Shown one piece after another: positions 14,864 through 22,350 of a DNA stretch of 29,479 nt (the first letter of the stretch is position 1; every line of letters begins with the position of its first letter). The DNA lies in the NCBI GenBank assembly GCA_001871435.1, contig MNVC01000024.1, forward strand, positions 1 to 29,479, given 5' to 3'. This DNA is from Candidatus Magasanikbacteria bacterium CG1_02_32_51 (GTDB lineage Bacteria > Patescibacteriota > Patescibacteriia > Magasanikbacterales > UBA922). Position numbers and translations under genes: made by a program. Under the pieces are notes generated by a model. The model was not told the DNA's origin and searched no databases. It saw only the letters and a program-made list of their open reading frames with translations.

Positions 14864-16024
14864 ATGAACACCTCAGACTTTGATTATAATTTACCAAACG
14901 AATGTATCGCCCAGAAACCACTTGAACCGCGTGACAGTTCCAAGCTTTTTTTAGTTAATAAAAAAAATAAAAAAGTTGATCACAAACATTTTTATGATAT
15001 TGTAGATTATTTTAAATCTGGAGATTTGTTGGTTTGGAACAATTCCAAAGTTTTCAAAGCCAGACTTTTTGGTAGATTGGAAGCTAGTAATAATGATGTT
15101 GATGAAGATGGGGTACCTGACAAATTTTTACTCAATCAAAAAGAAGTGGAAATATTTCTTGTTCGTCCGATGAATAATTCTGGAGTTTGGAAAATATTGG
15201 CTAAGCCTGGTAAAAGAGTCAAACCTGGTATGAATGTACGTTTTGCACCAAACTTTTTTTGTACTGTTGTTATCAAAGAACTAGATGGAACTATATTAGT
15301 TCAATTTGAAGAAGATGACAAAGAGGTAATGAAAAAAGCTAATCAATATGGTCATATTCCAGTACCACCTTATGTCAAAGATGAACCAGATCAGTTAGAA
15401 TTTTATCAGACAATATATTCCAAAGAAGAAGGCTCGGTCGCAGCCCCGACTGCTGGTTTTCATTTTACAACAGAATTGATAGAAAAATTAAAATTCAAAG
15501 GTGTAGATTTTGCGGAAGTTACTCTCCATGTTGGATTGGGGACTTTTTTGCCAGTGAAGAGTGAAAGAATAGAGGATCATACGATGCATAGTGAGTGGGT
15601 AGAAATTTCGGAAGATACTGCAGATAAAATAAATAAAGCTAAAAAAGAAGGACGTCGTGTTATTGCTGTCGGGACGACGACTGTTCGTACACTTGAAGGA
15701 GTTGCAAAATTGACAACAGACTACATTCAACAGACTACAGAAAATACTGTCGACTGTCGACTGTCGACCGTAGTCAGATCATACACCGGAGACATCAATA
15801 TTTTTATCAAACCTGGATTTGAATTTAAGATAGTTGACGCGATGATTACCAATTTTCATCTTCCAAAATCAACTTTGCTTATACTCGTAAGTGCTTTTGT
15901 AGGAGATAGACTTGCCGGCCGAAGCTCTAGCGAAGGACGGGAGTTTATGTTGCAATGTTATAAAGAAGCTATAGAAAAAGAATATAGATTTTATAGTTTT
16001 GGTGATGCAATGTTTATATATTAG
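14864..16024 (+). CDS. queA: tRNA ribosyltransferase-isomerase QueA
   Basis: A 386-residue QueA that transfers the ribosyl part of SAM to preQ1 in tRNA, giving epoxyqueuosine. Signatures: 'FDYNLPNECIAQKPLEPRDSSKL' region at the N-terminus, 'VAAPTAGFHFT' (about 192-202), 'VTLHVGLGTFLPV', 'TTTVRTLE' and 'MITNFHLPKSTLLILVSAF'. It is longer than the usual 340-350 residues because of two insertions. One, at about 79-96, contains the acidic NDVDEDGVPD. The other, at about 283-306, is encoded by a GTCGAC-rich repeat (15714-15776). Both lie between conserved blocks and may be tolerated. tgt, the preceding step in the pathway, is 1.6 kb downstream on the other strand. Confidence 0.95.
   Translation: MNTSDFDYNLPNECIAQKPLEPRDSSKLFLVNKKNKKVDHKHFYDIVDYFKSGDLLVWNNSKVFKARLFGRLEASNNDVDEDGVPDKFLLNQKEVEIFLVRPMNNSGVWKILAKPGKRVKPGMNVRFAPNFFCTVVIKELDGTILVQFEEDDKEVMKKANQYGHIPVPPYVKDEPDQLEFYQTIYSKEEGSVAAPTAGFHFTTELIEKLKFKGVDFAEVTLHVGLGTFLPVKSERIEDHTMHSEWVEISEDTADKINKAKKEGRRVIAVGTTTVRTLEGVAKLTTDYIQQTTENTVDCRLSTVVRSYTGDINIFIKPGFEFKIVDAMITNFHLPKSTLLILVSAFVGDRLAGRSSSEGREFMLQCYKEAIEKEYRFYSFGDAMFIY
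15747..15767. repeat. Three tandem CTGTCGA units inside queA
   Basis: Three perfect 7-bp copies (15747-15753, 15754-15760, 15761-15767), flanked by an inverted pair GACTAC (15733-15738) and GTAGTC (15770-15775). The unit resembles the right end of the repeat at 28321-28395 (CTGTCGACTGTAGAC). It encodes part of the extra 24 residues of this QueA. Confidence 0.75.
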
Positions 16025-16093
16025 ATTGATTCGGATATTCGGATAATTCAGATTTACAGATGTAACCTAGTTAAAAAATATGAAATTTTTATT

Positions 16094-16855
16094 TTGAGTA
16101 CATTTTTATTGAGTGTATTGTTTTTGTCTGGTTGTGATTTTCGAGGTGGAGAGAAAGTAGAAGAAAATTTTAATCCAGTACAAGAAAATAATGTAGAAGA
16201 GTCTTTGGAAAGTGTGACTGAGTTTGTGACGACCACGACTTCTACAATTGAGAGTACAGAAAATGCAGAAGAAATTGTGACAGAAAAAGAAGAACAGAAG
16301 ATAGAAGAAGTAAAAAGTGAAAAAATATTACAAAATCCAGTAGAGAAAGTGGAACCAGAAAAACCAATAGAAGAAGTGCCAGTGGAAAAATCTGTTGAAA
16401 AACCTACACCTACGCCAACTCCAACTCCAACTCCAACTCCAACTCCAACTCCAGTACCAACTCCAGAGCCTTCCACAAACTATGATTCATATCGACAGCA
16501 ATGTGTAGACAAAATTAATGCTTGGAGAGCAGGTGAAGGTAAACCAGCTTTACTTAGGTGGACTATGGGAGAATCTTGCACTGACCAATCTTCGCAAAAA
16601 GAATATCAATCTGGTTCAACACATTCTTCTTTTGGTGACTGTGGTGAATGGGCACAAAATCTTTGTCCGGGTTATCCGAGTTTTGATAGTATTTTCAATT
16701 ATTGTATGGTAGAGATGTGGAATGAAGGACCTGGTGAGCCATACTCCGCTCATGGACACTATCTCAATATGTCAAACGAAAAATATACTACTGTGGCTTG
16801 TGGCTTTTATGAAGCCCCGGATGGCAAAATTTGGCATGTGGAGAATTTTAGGTAA
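16094..16855 (+). CDS. CAP (SCP/PR-1)-domain lipoprotein with Thr-Pro linker; start probably frameshifted
   Basis: The frame 16094-16855 codes for about 253 residues. It has a hydrophobic stretch ending in the lipobox LSGC, an acidic Glu/Val/Thr-rich linker (about 17-95) and a Pro-Thr repeat (PTPTPT..., about 100-125). A CAP domain follows ('CVDKINAWRAGEGKPALLRW', 'THSSFGDCGEWAQNL', 'HGHYLNMSNEKYTTVACGFY'). The only start in this frame is TTG 16094, which leaves the signal peptide without a basic N-terminus. One more T in the run 16092-16095 would join an ATG at 16080 and give MKFLFLSTFLLSVLFLSGC, an ideal lipoprotein signal. CAP proteins are secreted and of varied function. The domain call is firm; the start is not. 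Confidence 0.8.
   Translation: MSTFLLSVLFLSGCDFRGGEKVEENFNPVQENNVEESLESVTEFVTTTTSTIESTENAEEIVTEKEEQKIEEVKSEKILQNPVEKVEPEKPIEEVPVEKSVEKPTPTPTPTPTPTPTPTPVPTPEPSTNYDSYRQQCVDKINAWRAGEGKPALLRWTMGESCTDQSSQKEYQSGSTHSSFGDCGEWAQNLCPGYPSFDSIFNYCMVEMWNEGPGEPYSAHGHYLNMSNEKYTTVACGFYEAPDGKIWHVENFR
16415..16450 (+). repeat. Six perfect CCAACT tandem repeats
   Basis: Six 6-bp units code for the Pro-Thr linker of the lipoprotein; imperfect units continue on both sides (16403-16414, 16451-16470). In-frame hexamer arrays like this can change length without breaking the frame. Confidence 0.9.
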
Positions 16856-16941
16856 ATTTTAAAAAACAAAAACCACCCGAAATTCTTCCATATGAGAAAC
16901 CAATTTGTTTGGAATCTTGTATGATAGCTGGTGGTCTTTGA

Positions 16942-17407
16942 TTAATAATGATATTTCCTCTTCTCGGCAATCATAAATCCTCTATAAATTTGTTCTAGTA
17001 AAATCACATGCATCATTTGATGAGTGAAAGTAAGTTTGGAAAATGACCAAATTTCTTTTCTTTTGTTTTTTATGGAATCATGAAGTCCTAGTGGGCCACC
17101 GATGACTATTGTTAGATTGTCCCATTGTGTCTATGGTCATTTTTTTGGAAAGTTCTTCGGAATTAAATTGTTTACCTTCCCTATCAAGTACAATAATATA
17201 ACTATTTTTTGGTATAGCTTTGATAATTTTTTGTGCTTCTTTTGCTTTTACAATTTCAAAATTATCTTTTTCTGAAAAAGATTCTTCTTTGAGCTCAATA
17301 ATATTTATTTTGGCAAAAGATTGGAGACGTTTCAGATACTCTTTCTCAGCGTCTTGCCAGTAAGCTTCTTTTAGTTTACCGATGACAATGATGTTTATAT
17401 GTAACAT
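16942..17407 (-). pseudogene. rlmH: 23S rRNA (pseudouridine1915-N3)-methyltransferase RlmH, disrupted by a one-base frameshift
   Basis: From ATG 17407 the first frame gives MLHINIIVIGKLKEAYW...SYIIVLDREGKQFNSEELSKKM...GQS, then runs out of frame to a stop at 17078. The second frame continues with IVIGGPLGLHDS...WSFSKLTFTHQMMHVILLEQIYRGF and ends YHY at 16942. Together they match the whole RlmH SPOUT fold, including the SAM-binding GGPLG and the C-terminal knot with its FTHQ...LLEQIYR block. Removing one A at about 17108-17113 restores GQSTIVIGGPLG and a normal length of about 154 residues. The site is not a long homopolymer. This may be a real mutation, recoding or an assembly error. RlmH methylates pseudouridine 1915 in helix 69 of 23S rRNA. 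Confidence 0.88.
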
Positions 17408-17449
17408 ATTTATTAAAATTACAAATGTCAAAGCTCAAATTTTAACTTG

Positions 17450-17464
17450 TCCGCCTTGGGAGGA
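17450..17464. repeat. Half-copy of the palindromic element, opposite orientation
   Basis: TCCGCCTTGGGAGGA is the exact reverse complement of the half-copy at 13531-13545. It lies in the spacer between rlmH and tgt. Confidence 0.7.
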
Positions 17465-17467
17465 ATC

Positions 17468-17526
17468 AATGACAAATTATAAAATGATAAATTTTGGCAT
17501 TAATTTTTTGGATTTGATTTGTCATT
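17468..17526. repeat. 10-bp inverted repeat in the rlmH-tgt spacer
   Basis: AATGACAAAT (17468-17477) and ATTTGTCATT (17517-17526) pair perfectly. The sequence between is AT-rich. There is no T-run suited to a terminator. Confidence 0.5.
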
Positions 17527-17590
17527 TGGATTTTGTAATTTGATATTTATTTCTTCTTAGGTAAATAAGTTGTTGTTTATATCTTGTAAC

Positions 17591-18760
17591 TTATTTTCCT
17601 AAAATTTCTTTCTTTAACTCCAAAAATTTATCTTCTTTGATTGCTTTTCTAATCTTACGCATTAACTCCAAAAAGAAATAAAGATTGTGTATAGTAGCCA
17701 AGCGAAGTCCTAATATTTCTTCAGCTTTGAAAAGATGGTGAAGATAAGCGCGGGTATGATTTTGACAAGTAAAACATCCACATTTATCATCAATAGGTTT
17801 GTTATCAGTTTTGAATTCAGTATTTTTGATATTGATATACATTTTTGGATTTATTTCTTTGTGTACAAAGAGCCTGCCGTTGCGAGCCACGCGAGTCGGA
17901 GCCACGCAATCAAACATGTCTATCCCACGTTCTACCACCTCAAACAAATCACTAGGATTGAAACCAACACCCATAGTGTAATGTGGTTTGTCTTCAGGAA
18001 TAATATCACTTATCCAGTCCAAAATATTTTTGGTAGCTTCCATGTTGTAGCCAATAGATTCTCCGCCAATCGCAATACCATCGAAATCTAGAGAAGAGAT
18101 AATCTTGGCTGATTCTTTACGGAGTTCTTCATGATTAGCGCCTTGAATAATTCCAAATAAAAATTGTTGATAACCATGGTACTCAGTATTTTTTTTGTGT
18201 TCAGATATGCAACGCTCTGCCCATTCATGCGTGCGTTTCATCGCTTTTTTGGTGTAAGTAATATCAGCATCGTCAGGTGTACATTCATCAAAAGCCATGA
18301 TAATGTCCGCCCCAATTTTGTGTTGGATATTGATAGCCTCTTCGGGAGTGAAGCGGTGGACTGAGCCATCAAGATGAGATTTGAAAGTCACCCCATCATC
18401 ATCAATACTAACTAATTTTTCGTTGCTAGTGGCATCGTTAGCTTCTTTTTGTAAGCCAAGGGAAAAGACTTGAAATCCTCCGCTATCAGTAAGAATAGGT
18501 TTGGTCCAATTCATAAATTTGTGCAGTCCTCCAAATTTGGCAATTAGGTTTTCGGTAGGGCGAAGGTGAAGATGGTAAGTGTTACTCAAAATAATTTGAG
18601 CACCAATATTGTTTAGATCTTCTTTGTTCAAAGTTTTGACAGTAGCTTGAGTGCCTACGGGCATAAAATCAGGAGTCTCAATGATTCCGTGGTCAGTTTG
18701 AATAATGCCAGTTCTAGCTCGGGAATTTTTGTCTTGGTGAGTGATTTCAAAAAATTTCAT
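17591..18760 (-). CDS. tgt: tRNA-guanine transglycosylase (queuine/preQ1 tRNA-ribosyltransferase)
   Basis: A 389-residue Tgt that swaps guanine 34 of GUN-anticodon tRNAs for preQ1 or queuine. It shows TDSGGFQVFSL with the general acid/base D92, the nucleophile D284 in GIDMFDCVAPTR, GESIGY and the MGVG segment. The zinc site is C327, C329, C332 and H358, with the same 26-residue gap between last Cys and His as in the E. coli enzyme. The full length is normal (about 375). It is read leftward with its own promoter at 18772-18800. queA is nearby on the other strand; no queC, queD, queE or queF is present in this window. Confidence 0.97.
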   Translation of the reverse strand: MKFFEITHQDKNSRARTGIIQTDHGIIETPDFMPVGTQATVKTLNKEDLNNIGAQIILSNTYHLHLRPTENLIAKFGGLHKFMNWTKPILTDSGGFQVFSLGLQKEANDATSNEKLVSIDDDGVTFKSHLDGSVHRFTPEEAINIQHKIGADIIMAFDECTPDDADITYTKKAMKRTHEWAERCISEHKKNTEYHGYQQFLFGIIQGANHEELRKESAKIISSLDFDGIAIGGESIGYNMEATKNILDWISDIIPEDKPHYTMGVGFNPSDLFEVVERGIDMFDCVAPTRVARNGRLFVHKEINPKMYINIKNTEFKTDNKPIDDKCGCFTCQNHTRAYLHHLFKAEEILGLRLATIHNLYFFLELMRKIRKAIKEDKFLELKKEILGK

Positions 18761-18771
18761 ATATGTTGCTT

Positions 18772-18800
18772 ATATTAGCCTATTTTGAAAGAAAAATCAA
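18772..18800 (-). promoter_or_regulatory. Promoter of tgt (leftward)
   Basis: Read on the reverse strand: TTGATT (18800-18795), a 17-bp spacer and TAATAT (18777-18772), 11 bp before the tgt ATG. The leader would be very short, only a few bases. Confidence 0.6.
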
Positions 18801-18861
18801 TAGTTTGAGCGAAGGTTTGTTTTCTTTGTTTTTTGTGTTACTATAAAGATAGTAAAATTTT

Positions 18862-18895
18862 ACAAAGTAATGTGTAATTTTATTTGTTACTTTGT
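18862..18895. repeat. 9-bp inverted repeat between tgt and the next gene
   Basis: ACAAAGTAA (18862-18870) and TTACTTTGT (18887-18895) pair around 16 nt. A shorter ACAAA/TTTGT pair follows at about 18912-18922. It lies in the divergent spacer between tgt and 19026 and may be an operator or a leader hairpin. Confidence 0.45.
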
Positions 18896-19025
18896 CGAAT
18901 TTTGTTCATTTTTTTGTCACAAAGGGGGTAGGGGTTTGTCCAAAAGTAGAACAGGTAATCCTCTGCAGAACACTAGACATCACTTGATTCCGTCTTCTAG
19001 AATTTTTCTCTGTCTGAAGAATTCT

Positions 19026-19406
19026 ATGATGTATAGGAACACCAAGGTGGTGCGACGGGATTTTCACGAGGCGTGGCATACCATTTTTGGAAACATGACA
19101 CCTATTGAAGTTGCGGAGTTCATTGTCCGACTTTCACCTGTCGGGTACTTCAAAAAGGTCATCATGGAGGCACATCTCTGGAATTTCACTTATCTGGTGG
19201 ATTTGCAAACTTTCGAACAACAATACAGCTTTGAAGATCTCAGGGACACCAAAAAAGTTGCCTGGCAAAAGCTGTTTGCTAACAAGGAGTGGTTTTGGGT
19301 GGTGGTCGAAATTATTGAAAGCTGGTCACCATCAGGCTATTTCACGAGAGTCGAGTTGACTGCTAAAGATAGCGGAAACAATCATGTTTACACGTTGTCT
19401 CTGTAG
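19026..19406 (+). CDS. Hypothetical protein with internal duplication
   Basis: A 126-residue protein of no family that I recognise. I start it at ATG 19026 (MMYRNTKVVRRDFHEAWHTI); the open frame continues upstream to 18870, but that part (Cys/Phe-rich) does not look like protein. Two halves repeat: 'AWHTIFGN...EFIVRLSPVGYFKKVIMEA' and 'AWQKLFAN...EIIESWSPSGYFTRVELTA', each about 45-60 residues with a shared SPxGYFxxV motif. The DNA is clearly richer in G and C than its neighbours (codons such as GTG, GCG, CGG), a sign of a different origin or different selection. A terminator at 19431 closes it. There is no Shine-Dalgarno sequence. Confidence 0.6.
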   Translation: MMYRNTKVVRRDFHEAWHTIFGNMTPIEVAEFIVRLSPVGYFKKVIMEAHLWNFTYLVDLQTFEQQYSFEDLRDTKKVAWQKLFANKEWFWVVVEIIESWSPSGYFTRVELTAKDSGNNHVYTLSL

Positions 19407-19430
19407 AAAACTTTTGGGTACAACCACAAC

Positions 19431-19466
19431 AAGGGTCGTCCATGTACGACCCCTTAGCTTTTTTTA
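19431..19466 (+). terminator. Intrinsic terminator after the duplicated small gene
   Basis: AAGGGTCGT (19431-19439) pairs with ACGACCCCTT (19446-19455, one C bulged), followed by AGCTTTTTTT. Confidence 0.85.
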
Positions 19467-19485
19467 GATAGTTTTTATAAACAGC

Positions 19486-21564
19486 ATGCTAAACTTTTCT
19501 GAAGAATTAAACAAAGAACAACTAGAGGTAATCTACAATGGCGATGGACCTTGTTTGGTTTTGGCTGGAGCTGGTAGTGGCAAGACTAGGACTATTACTT
19601 ATCGTGTGGCTTATTTGCTTGAACACAATATTCAACCTGAAAATATTTTACTTCTTACTTTTACCAACAAAGCTGCCAAACAAATGACAGATAGAGTAAG
19701 TGAATTGACAGGTGGTAAAATACAAATGCCTTGGTCAGGAACGTTCCATCGGATTGCTTACAAGATGTTGCGTCGTTATGCACCGTTACTTGGTTATAAA
19801 AATAATTTTACTATTTTGGATTCAGAAGATTCTCGTGATTTACTCAAGCTGTGTATCAAACAAGAAGGAGTTGATAGAAAAGAGCGTCGGTTTCCATCAC
19901 CAAACGTTATACAATCACTCATTAGTTATACCCGTAATGCCAAATGTACTATCAAAGATGTCTTAGAACAAAAATATCCAAATTGGTTAGATTTGGAAGA
20001 TGTTTTGGGGCGTATTGCTCAAGATTATAGTGAGAGAAAACTTTTTTCCAATGTTATGGACTTTGATGATTTGTTGGTAAATTTGTATTTGCTTTTGAGA
20101 AAAAATGATCATATTTTGAAAAAATATGCCGAACAATTTCAATATGTTTTGGTGGATGAATATCAAGATACCAACAGAATCCAAGTATCTATCATAGATT
20201 TGTTTGCTAGTCATCACAAAAACATTTTGGTGGTAGGTGATGATGCTCAAAGTATTTATTCTTTTCGGGCTGCTGATATCCAAAATATTTTAGATTTTTC
20301 CGCCCGAGGCGGATCCGCCTCGGGCGGAGAAAAGGGATATCCAGATGTAAAAATTTTCAAATTAGAAACCAATTATCGTTCTACTCCAGAAATTCTTAGT
20401 GTGGCAAATGTGGTGATTGCTAATAATAAGAACCAATATCAAAAAGAATTGCGTAGTGTGGTGAATCAATTTGCTAAACCAGAGGTTCACGCTTTTAGTG
20501 AGAGTAGTGAAGAGGCTGAGTTTATTGCTGGACGTATTTTGGAATTGCGTGAAGAGGGTGTGGAATTAAAAAAAATAGCAGTGTTGTTTCGCGCAGCTTT
20601 TCATTCGCAAGCTTTGGAAATGGAACTTGCCAAGAGGGATATTCCTTATGATTATCGTGGGGGAACAAGATTTTTTGAGCGTGCACATATCAAGGATGTC
20701 TTGGCTTATTTGAAAATATTAAATAACAAAAATGATGCTATTGCTTGGGGTAGAGTACTCAATATGCAAGTTGGTATTGGTCCTGTGAGCGTTGAAAAAA
20801 TTTATAGATTAATTTCGCAAAGCACAGAAAGTCTAAATGATATTCTACCTCAGTTGTCAGATATTTTGTCAGCTCGTGGTCGGGTTGGTTGGTCAGAGTT
20901 TTTGCAAATTTTCACTATGATACAAAAGGTTGAGAACAATCATCCTAGCAGTCTTATACGAGGAATTTTGAAATCAAAATATCTTGAATATTTGGAAAGT
21001 GAATACTCTGACTATCGTGATCGTCTGCAAGATTTGGAACAGTTGGCACTTTTTTCTGAACAATATTTAGTTTTGGAAGATGGAACTGCTTTGGATAGAT
21101 TTTTGGCTGAAGTGACTTTGCAAGAAAATTACAACAATGTCCAGACACAAACAGAAATAGATGATGATGAAAAAATTGTATTATCAACAGTCCATCAAGC
21201 CAAAGGTCTAGAATGGGAGGCAGTATTTATTATCAATGTTTCTGCTGGGCAATTTCCTAATGATAGATCGACTGGTAGTGATAAAGAGTTGGAAGAAGAA
21301 AGACGTCTTTTTTATGTGGCAGTGACTCGTGCTAAGAAATATTTGTATATTACCTATCCGCTTGTTAGTAATTCCCAAAGTCTTTTGCAGGGTCCTAGTA
21401 TTTTTATTGATGAAATAGATAGAGAATTATTGGATATAAGTAGTATTAGTGGCGGTAGTGCATTTTTTGATCCATCTGATAATGAGGACGATGTGACATA
21501 CGAAGCGCTTGATGAAGATAAGCCAGCAGTTCGTAGCTTTCTAAAAAGTCTTGATAAATTATAA
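19486..21564 (+). CDS. uvrD: UvrD/PcrA-type DNA helicase (superfamily 1A)
   Basis: A 692-residue ATP-driven 3'-5' DNA helicase used in repair and in removal of proteins from DNA. Motifs in order: Q-motif region 'LNKEQLEVI', Walker A AGAGSGKT (27-34), motif II VDEYQDT with D224/E225, motif III 'VVGDDAQSIYSFRAAD', motif IV 'LETNYRST', motif V 'STVHQAKGLEWEAVF' and motif VI 'FYVAVTRAKK'. Between III and IV, residues 272-281 (SARGGSASGG) are encoded by the 30-bp palindromic element. Removing them leaves the usual 'ILDFEKGYPD' linker. The C-terminal tail (about 640-692) is acidic. The gene follows a terminator by about 20 bp, so its promoter may overlap the preceding gene's end. Confidence 0.95.
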   Translation: MLNFSEELNKEQLEVIYNGDGPCLVLAGAGSGKTRTITYRVAYLLEHNIQPENILLLTFTNKAAKQMTDRVSELTGGKIQMPWSGTFHRIAYKMLRRYAPLLGYKNNFTILDSEDSRDLLKLCIKQEGVDRKERRFPSPNVIQSLISYTRNAKCTIKDVLEQKYPNWLDLEDVLGRIAQDYSERKLFSNVMDFDDLLVNLYLLLRKNDHILKKYAEQFQYVLVDEYQDTNRIQVSIIDLFASHHKNILVVGDDAQSIYSFRAADIQNILDFSARGGSASGGEKGYPDVKIFKLETNYRSTPEILSVANVVIANNKNQYQKELRSVVNQFAKPEVHAFSESSEEAEFIAGRILELREEGVELKKIAVLFRAAFHSQALEMELAKRDIPYDYRGGTRFFERAHIKDVLAYLKILNNKNDAIAWGRVLNMQVGIGPVSVEKIYRLISQSTESLNDILPQLSDILSARGRVGWSEFLQIFTMIQKVENNHPSSLIRGILKSKYLEYLESEYSDYRDRLQDLEQLALFSEQYLVLEDGTALDRFLAEVTLQENYNNVQTQTEIDDDEKIVLSTVHQAKGLEWEAVFIINVSAGQFPNDRSTGSDKELEEERRLFYVAVTRAKKYLYITYPLVSNSQSLLQGPSIFIDEIDRELLDISSISGGSAFFDPSDNEDDVTYEALDEDKPAVRSFLKSLDKL
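20299..20328. repeat. 30-bp perfect palindromic element inside the helicase gene
   Basis: The half-site TCCGCCCGAGGCGGA is followed by its exact reverse complement. It differs from the nusA copy by one base in each arm, and the two changes are complementary, so the palindrome is kept. It fills exactly ten codons (residues 272-281) and is read in the same frame as in nusA. It lies in a loop between helicase motifs III and IV. Confidence 0.95.
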
Positions 21565-21600
21565 TTTGGGGATATTAGCATGTAAATAATGAACAGATAC

Positions 21601-21629
21601 TTGACTTATTGTGTCTATTGTTGTATATT
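21601..21629 (+). promoter_or_regulatory. Promoter of ndk
   Basis: TTGACT (21601-21606), a 17-bp spacer and TATATT (21624-21629), with the expected start about 30 bp before the ATG. Confidence 0.68.
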
Positions 21630-21665
21630 TTTGTTAAATAACTTATTTTTTTAAGCTTATATATT

Positions 21666-22250
21666 ATGATGAATTTTAAAGAAGAGAAAACTTATGTTAT
21701 GATCAAACCAGATGGTGTTAAGAAAGGTTTGATTGGTGAAATAATTTCTAGGTTTGAACAAAGAGATCTAAAAATTGTTGCGTTAGAAATGTTTCAACCA
21801 ACTCATGAACAGATAGATAATCATTATCCAAAGGATGAGACTTGGATTCGTAGATTAGGTCAAAAAACACTTAGTACTTATGAAAAATATGGTATAGAAC
21901 CAATTGAAGCAATTGGTACCAAAGATGAATTAGAAATAGGAACTTTGGTACGTGGTTGGTTGGTTGATTATATGATATCAGCTCCACTTGTTCGTATGGT
22001 GGTAGAAGGAGTACATGTTGTTGATATGGTTAGAAAAATAGCAGGTGCTACTATGCCTTATTTGGCAGATATGGGTACTATCAGAGGTGATTTTTCAAAT
22101 GATTCTCCTGCGATTGCTAATGCTGAAAAAAGAGCCGTTATGAATATTGTACATGCTTCTGAAACCCCTGAAGAAGCTGATCATGAGGTAAAGTATTGGT
22201 TTGGAGATAGGGAAAATGTGATACACAGTTACAAGCGTAATGGTGAATAA
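21666..22250 (+). CDS. ndk: Nucleoside-diphosphate kinase (long form)
   Basis: A 194-residue kinase that moves the gamma-phosphate between nucleoside di- and triphosphates through a phosphohistidine. 'KTYVMIKPDGVKKGLIGEII' is the start of the family, 'IAGATMP...GTIRGDF' the nucleotide-binding part, and the catalytic His is H163 in NIVHASE. Compared with the usual 140-150 residues there is an insertion of about 40 (about 58-100, 'WIRRLGQKTLSTYEKYG') in the region of the alpha-A/alpha-2 hairpin. A long form with such an insertion is, from memory, also seen in other CPR genomes. ATG 21669 is an alternative start. Confidence 0.95.
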   Translation: MMNFKEEKTYVMIKPDGVKKGLIGEIISRFEQRDLKIVALEMFQPTHEQIDNHYPKDETWIRRLGQKTLSTYEKYGIEPIEAIGTKDELEIGTLVRGWLVDYMISAPLVRMVVEGVHVVDMVRKIAGATMPYLADMGTIRGDFSNDSPAIANAEKRAVMNIVHASETPEEADHEVKYWFGDRENVIHSYKRNGE

Positions 22251-22300
22251 ATTGTTTTAAACTGTAGAAATGTTCAAAGGTGTTATAGTGTTTGATGTTT

Positions 22301-22335
22301 AAAAAAATCGTCTTATAGAAAAGGCGATTTTTTTT
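22301..22335. terminator. Bidirectional terminator between ndk and the Nudix gene
   Basis: AAAAAAATCGTCTT (22301-22314) pairs with AAGGCGATTTTTTT (22321-22334), one G-U pair, around a 6-nt loop. T-runs on both strands suit the convergent ndk and Nudix genes. Confidence 0.9.
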
Positions 22336-22350
22336 GATAACAGTCTATGG

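Noticed and set aside
16054..16476. Reverse-strand frame with a Gly-Val repeat
   Set aside because: The repeat is only the complement of the CCAACT array coding for Pro-Thr in the lipoprotein on the forward strand.
16869..16941. ACCACC...GGTGGT pairing as a terminator between the lipoprotein and rlmH
   Set aside because: Only six base pairs with a loop of over 50 nt and no convincing T-run.
17735..18091. Forward-strand frames within tgt
   Set aside because: They are antisense to the well-conserved tgt gene and show no protein family features.
18870..19025. Upstream extension of the small duplicated protein
   Set aside because: The first 52 codons are Cys/Phe/Ser-rich and include a hairpin arm; ATG 19026 starts the part that looks like protein.
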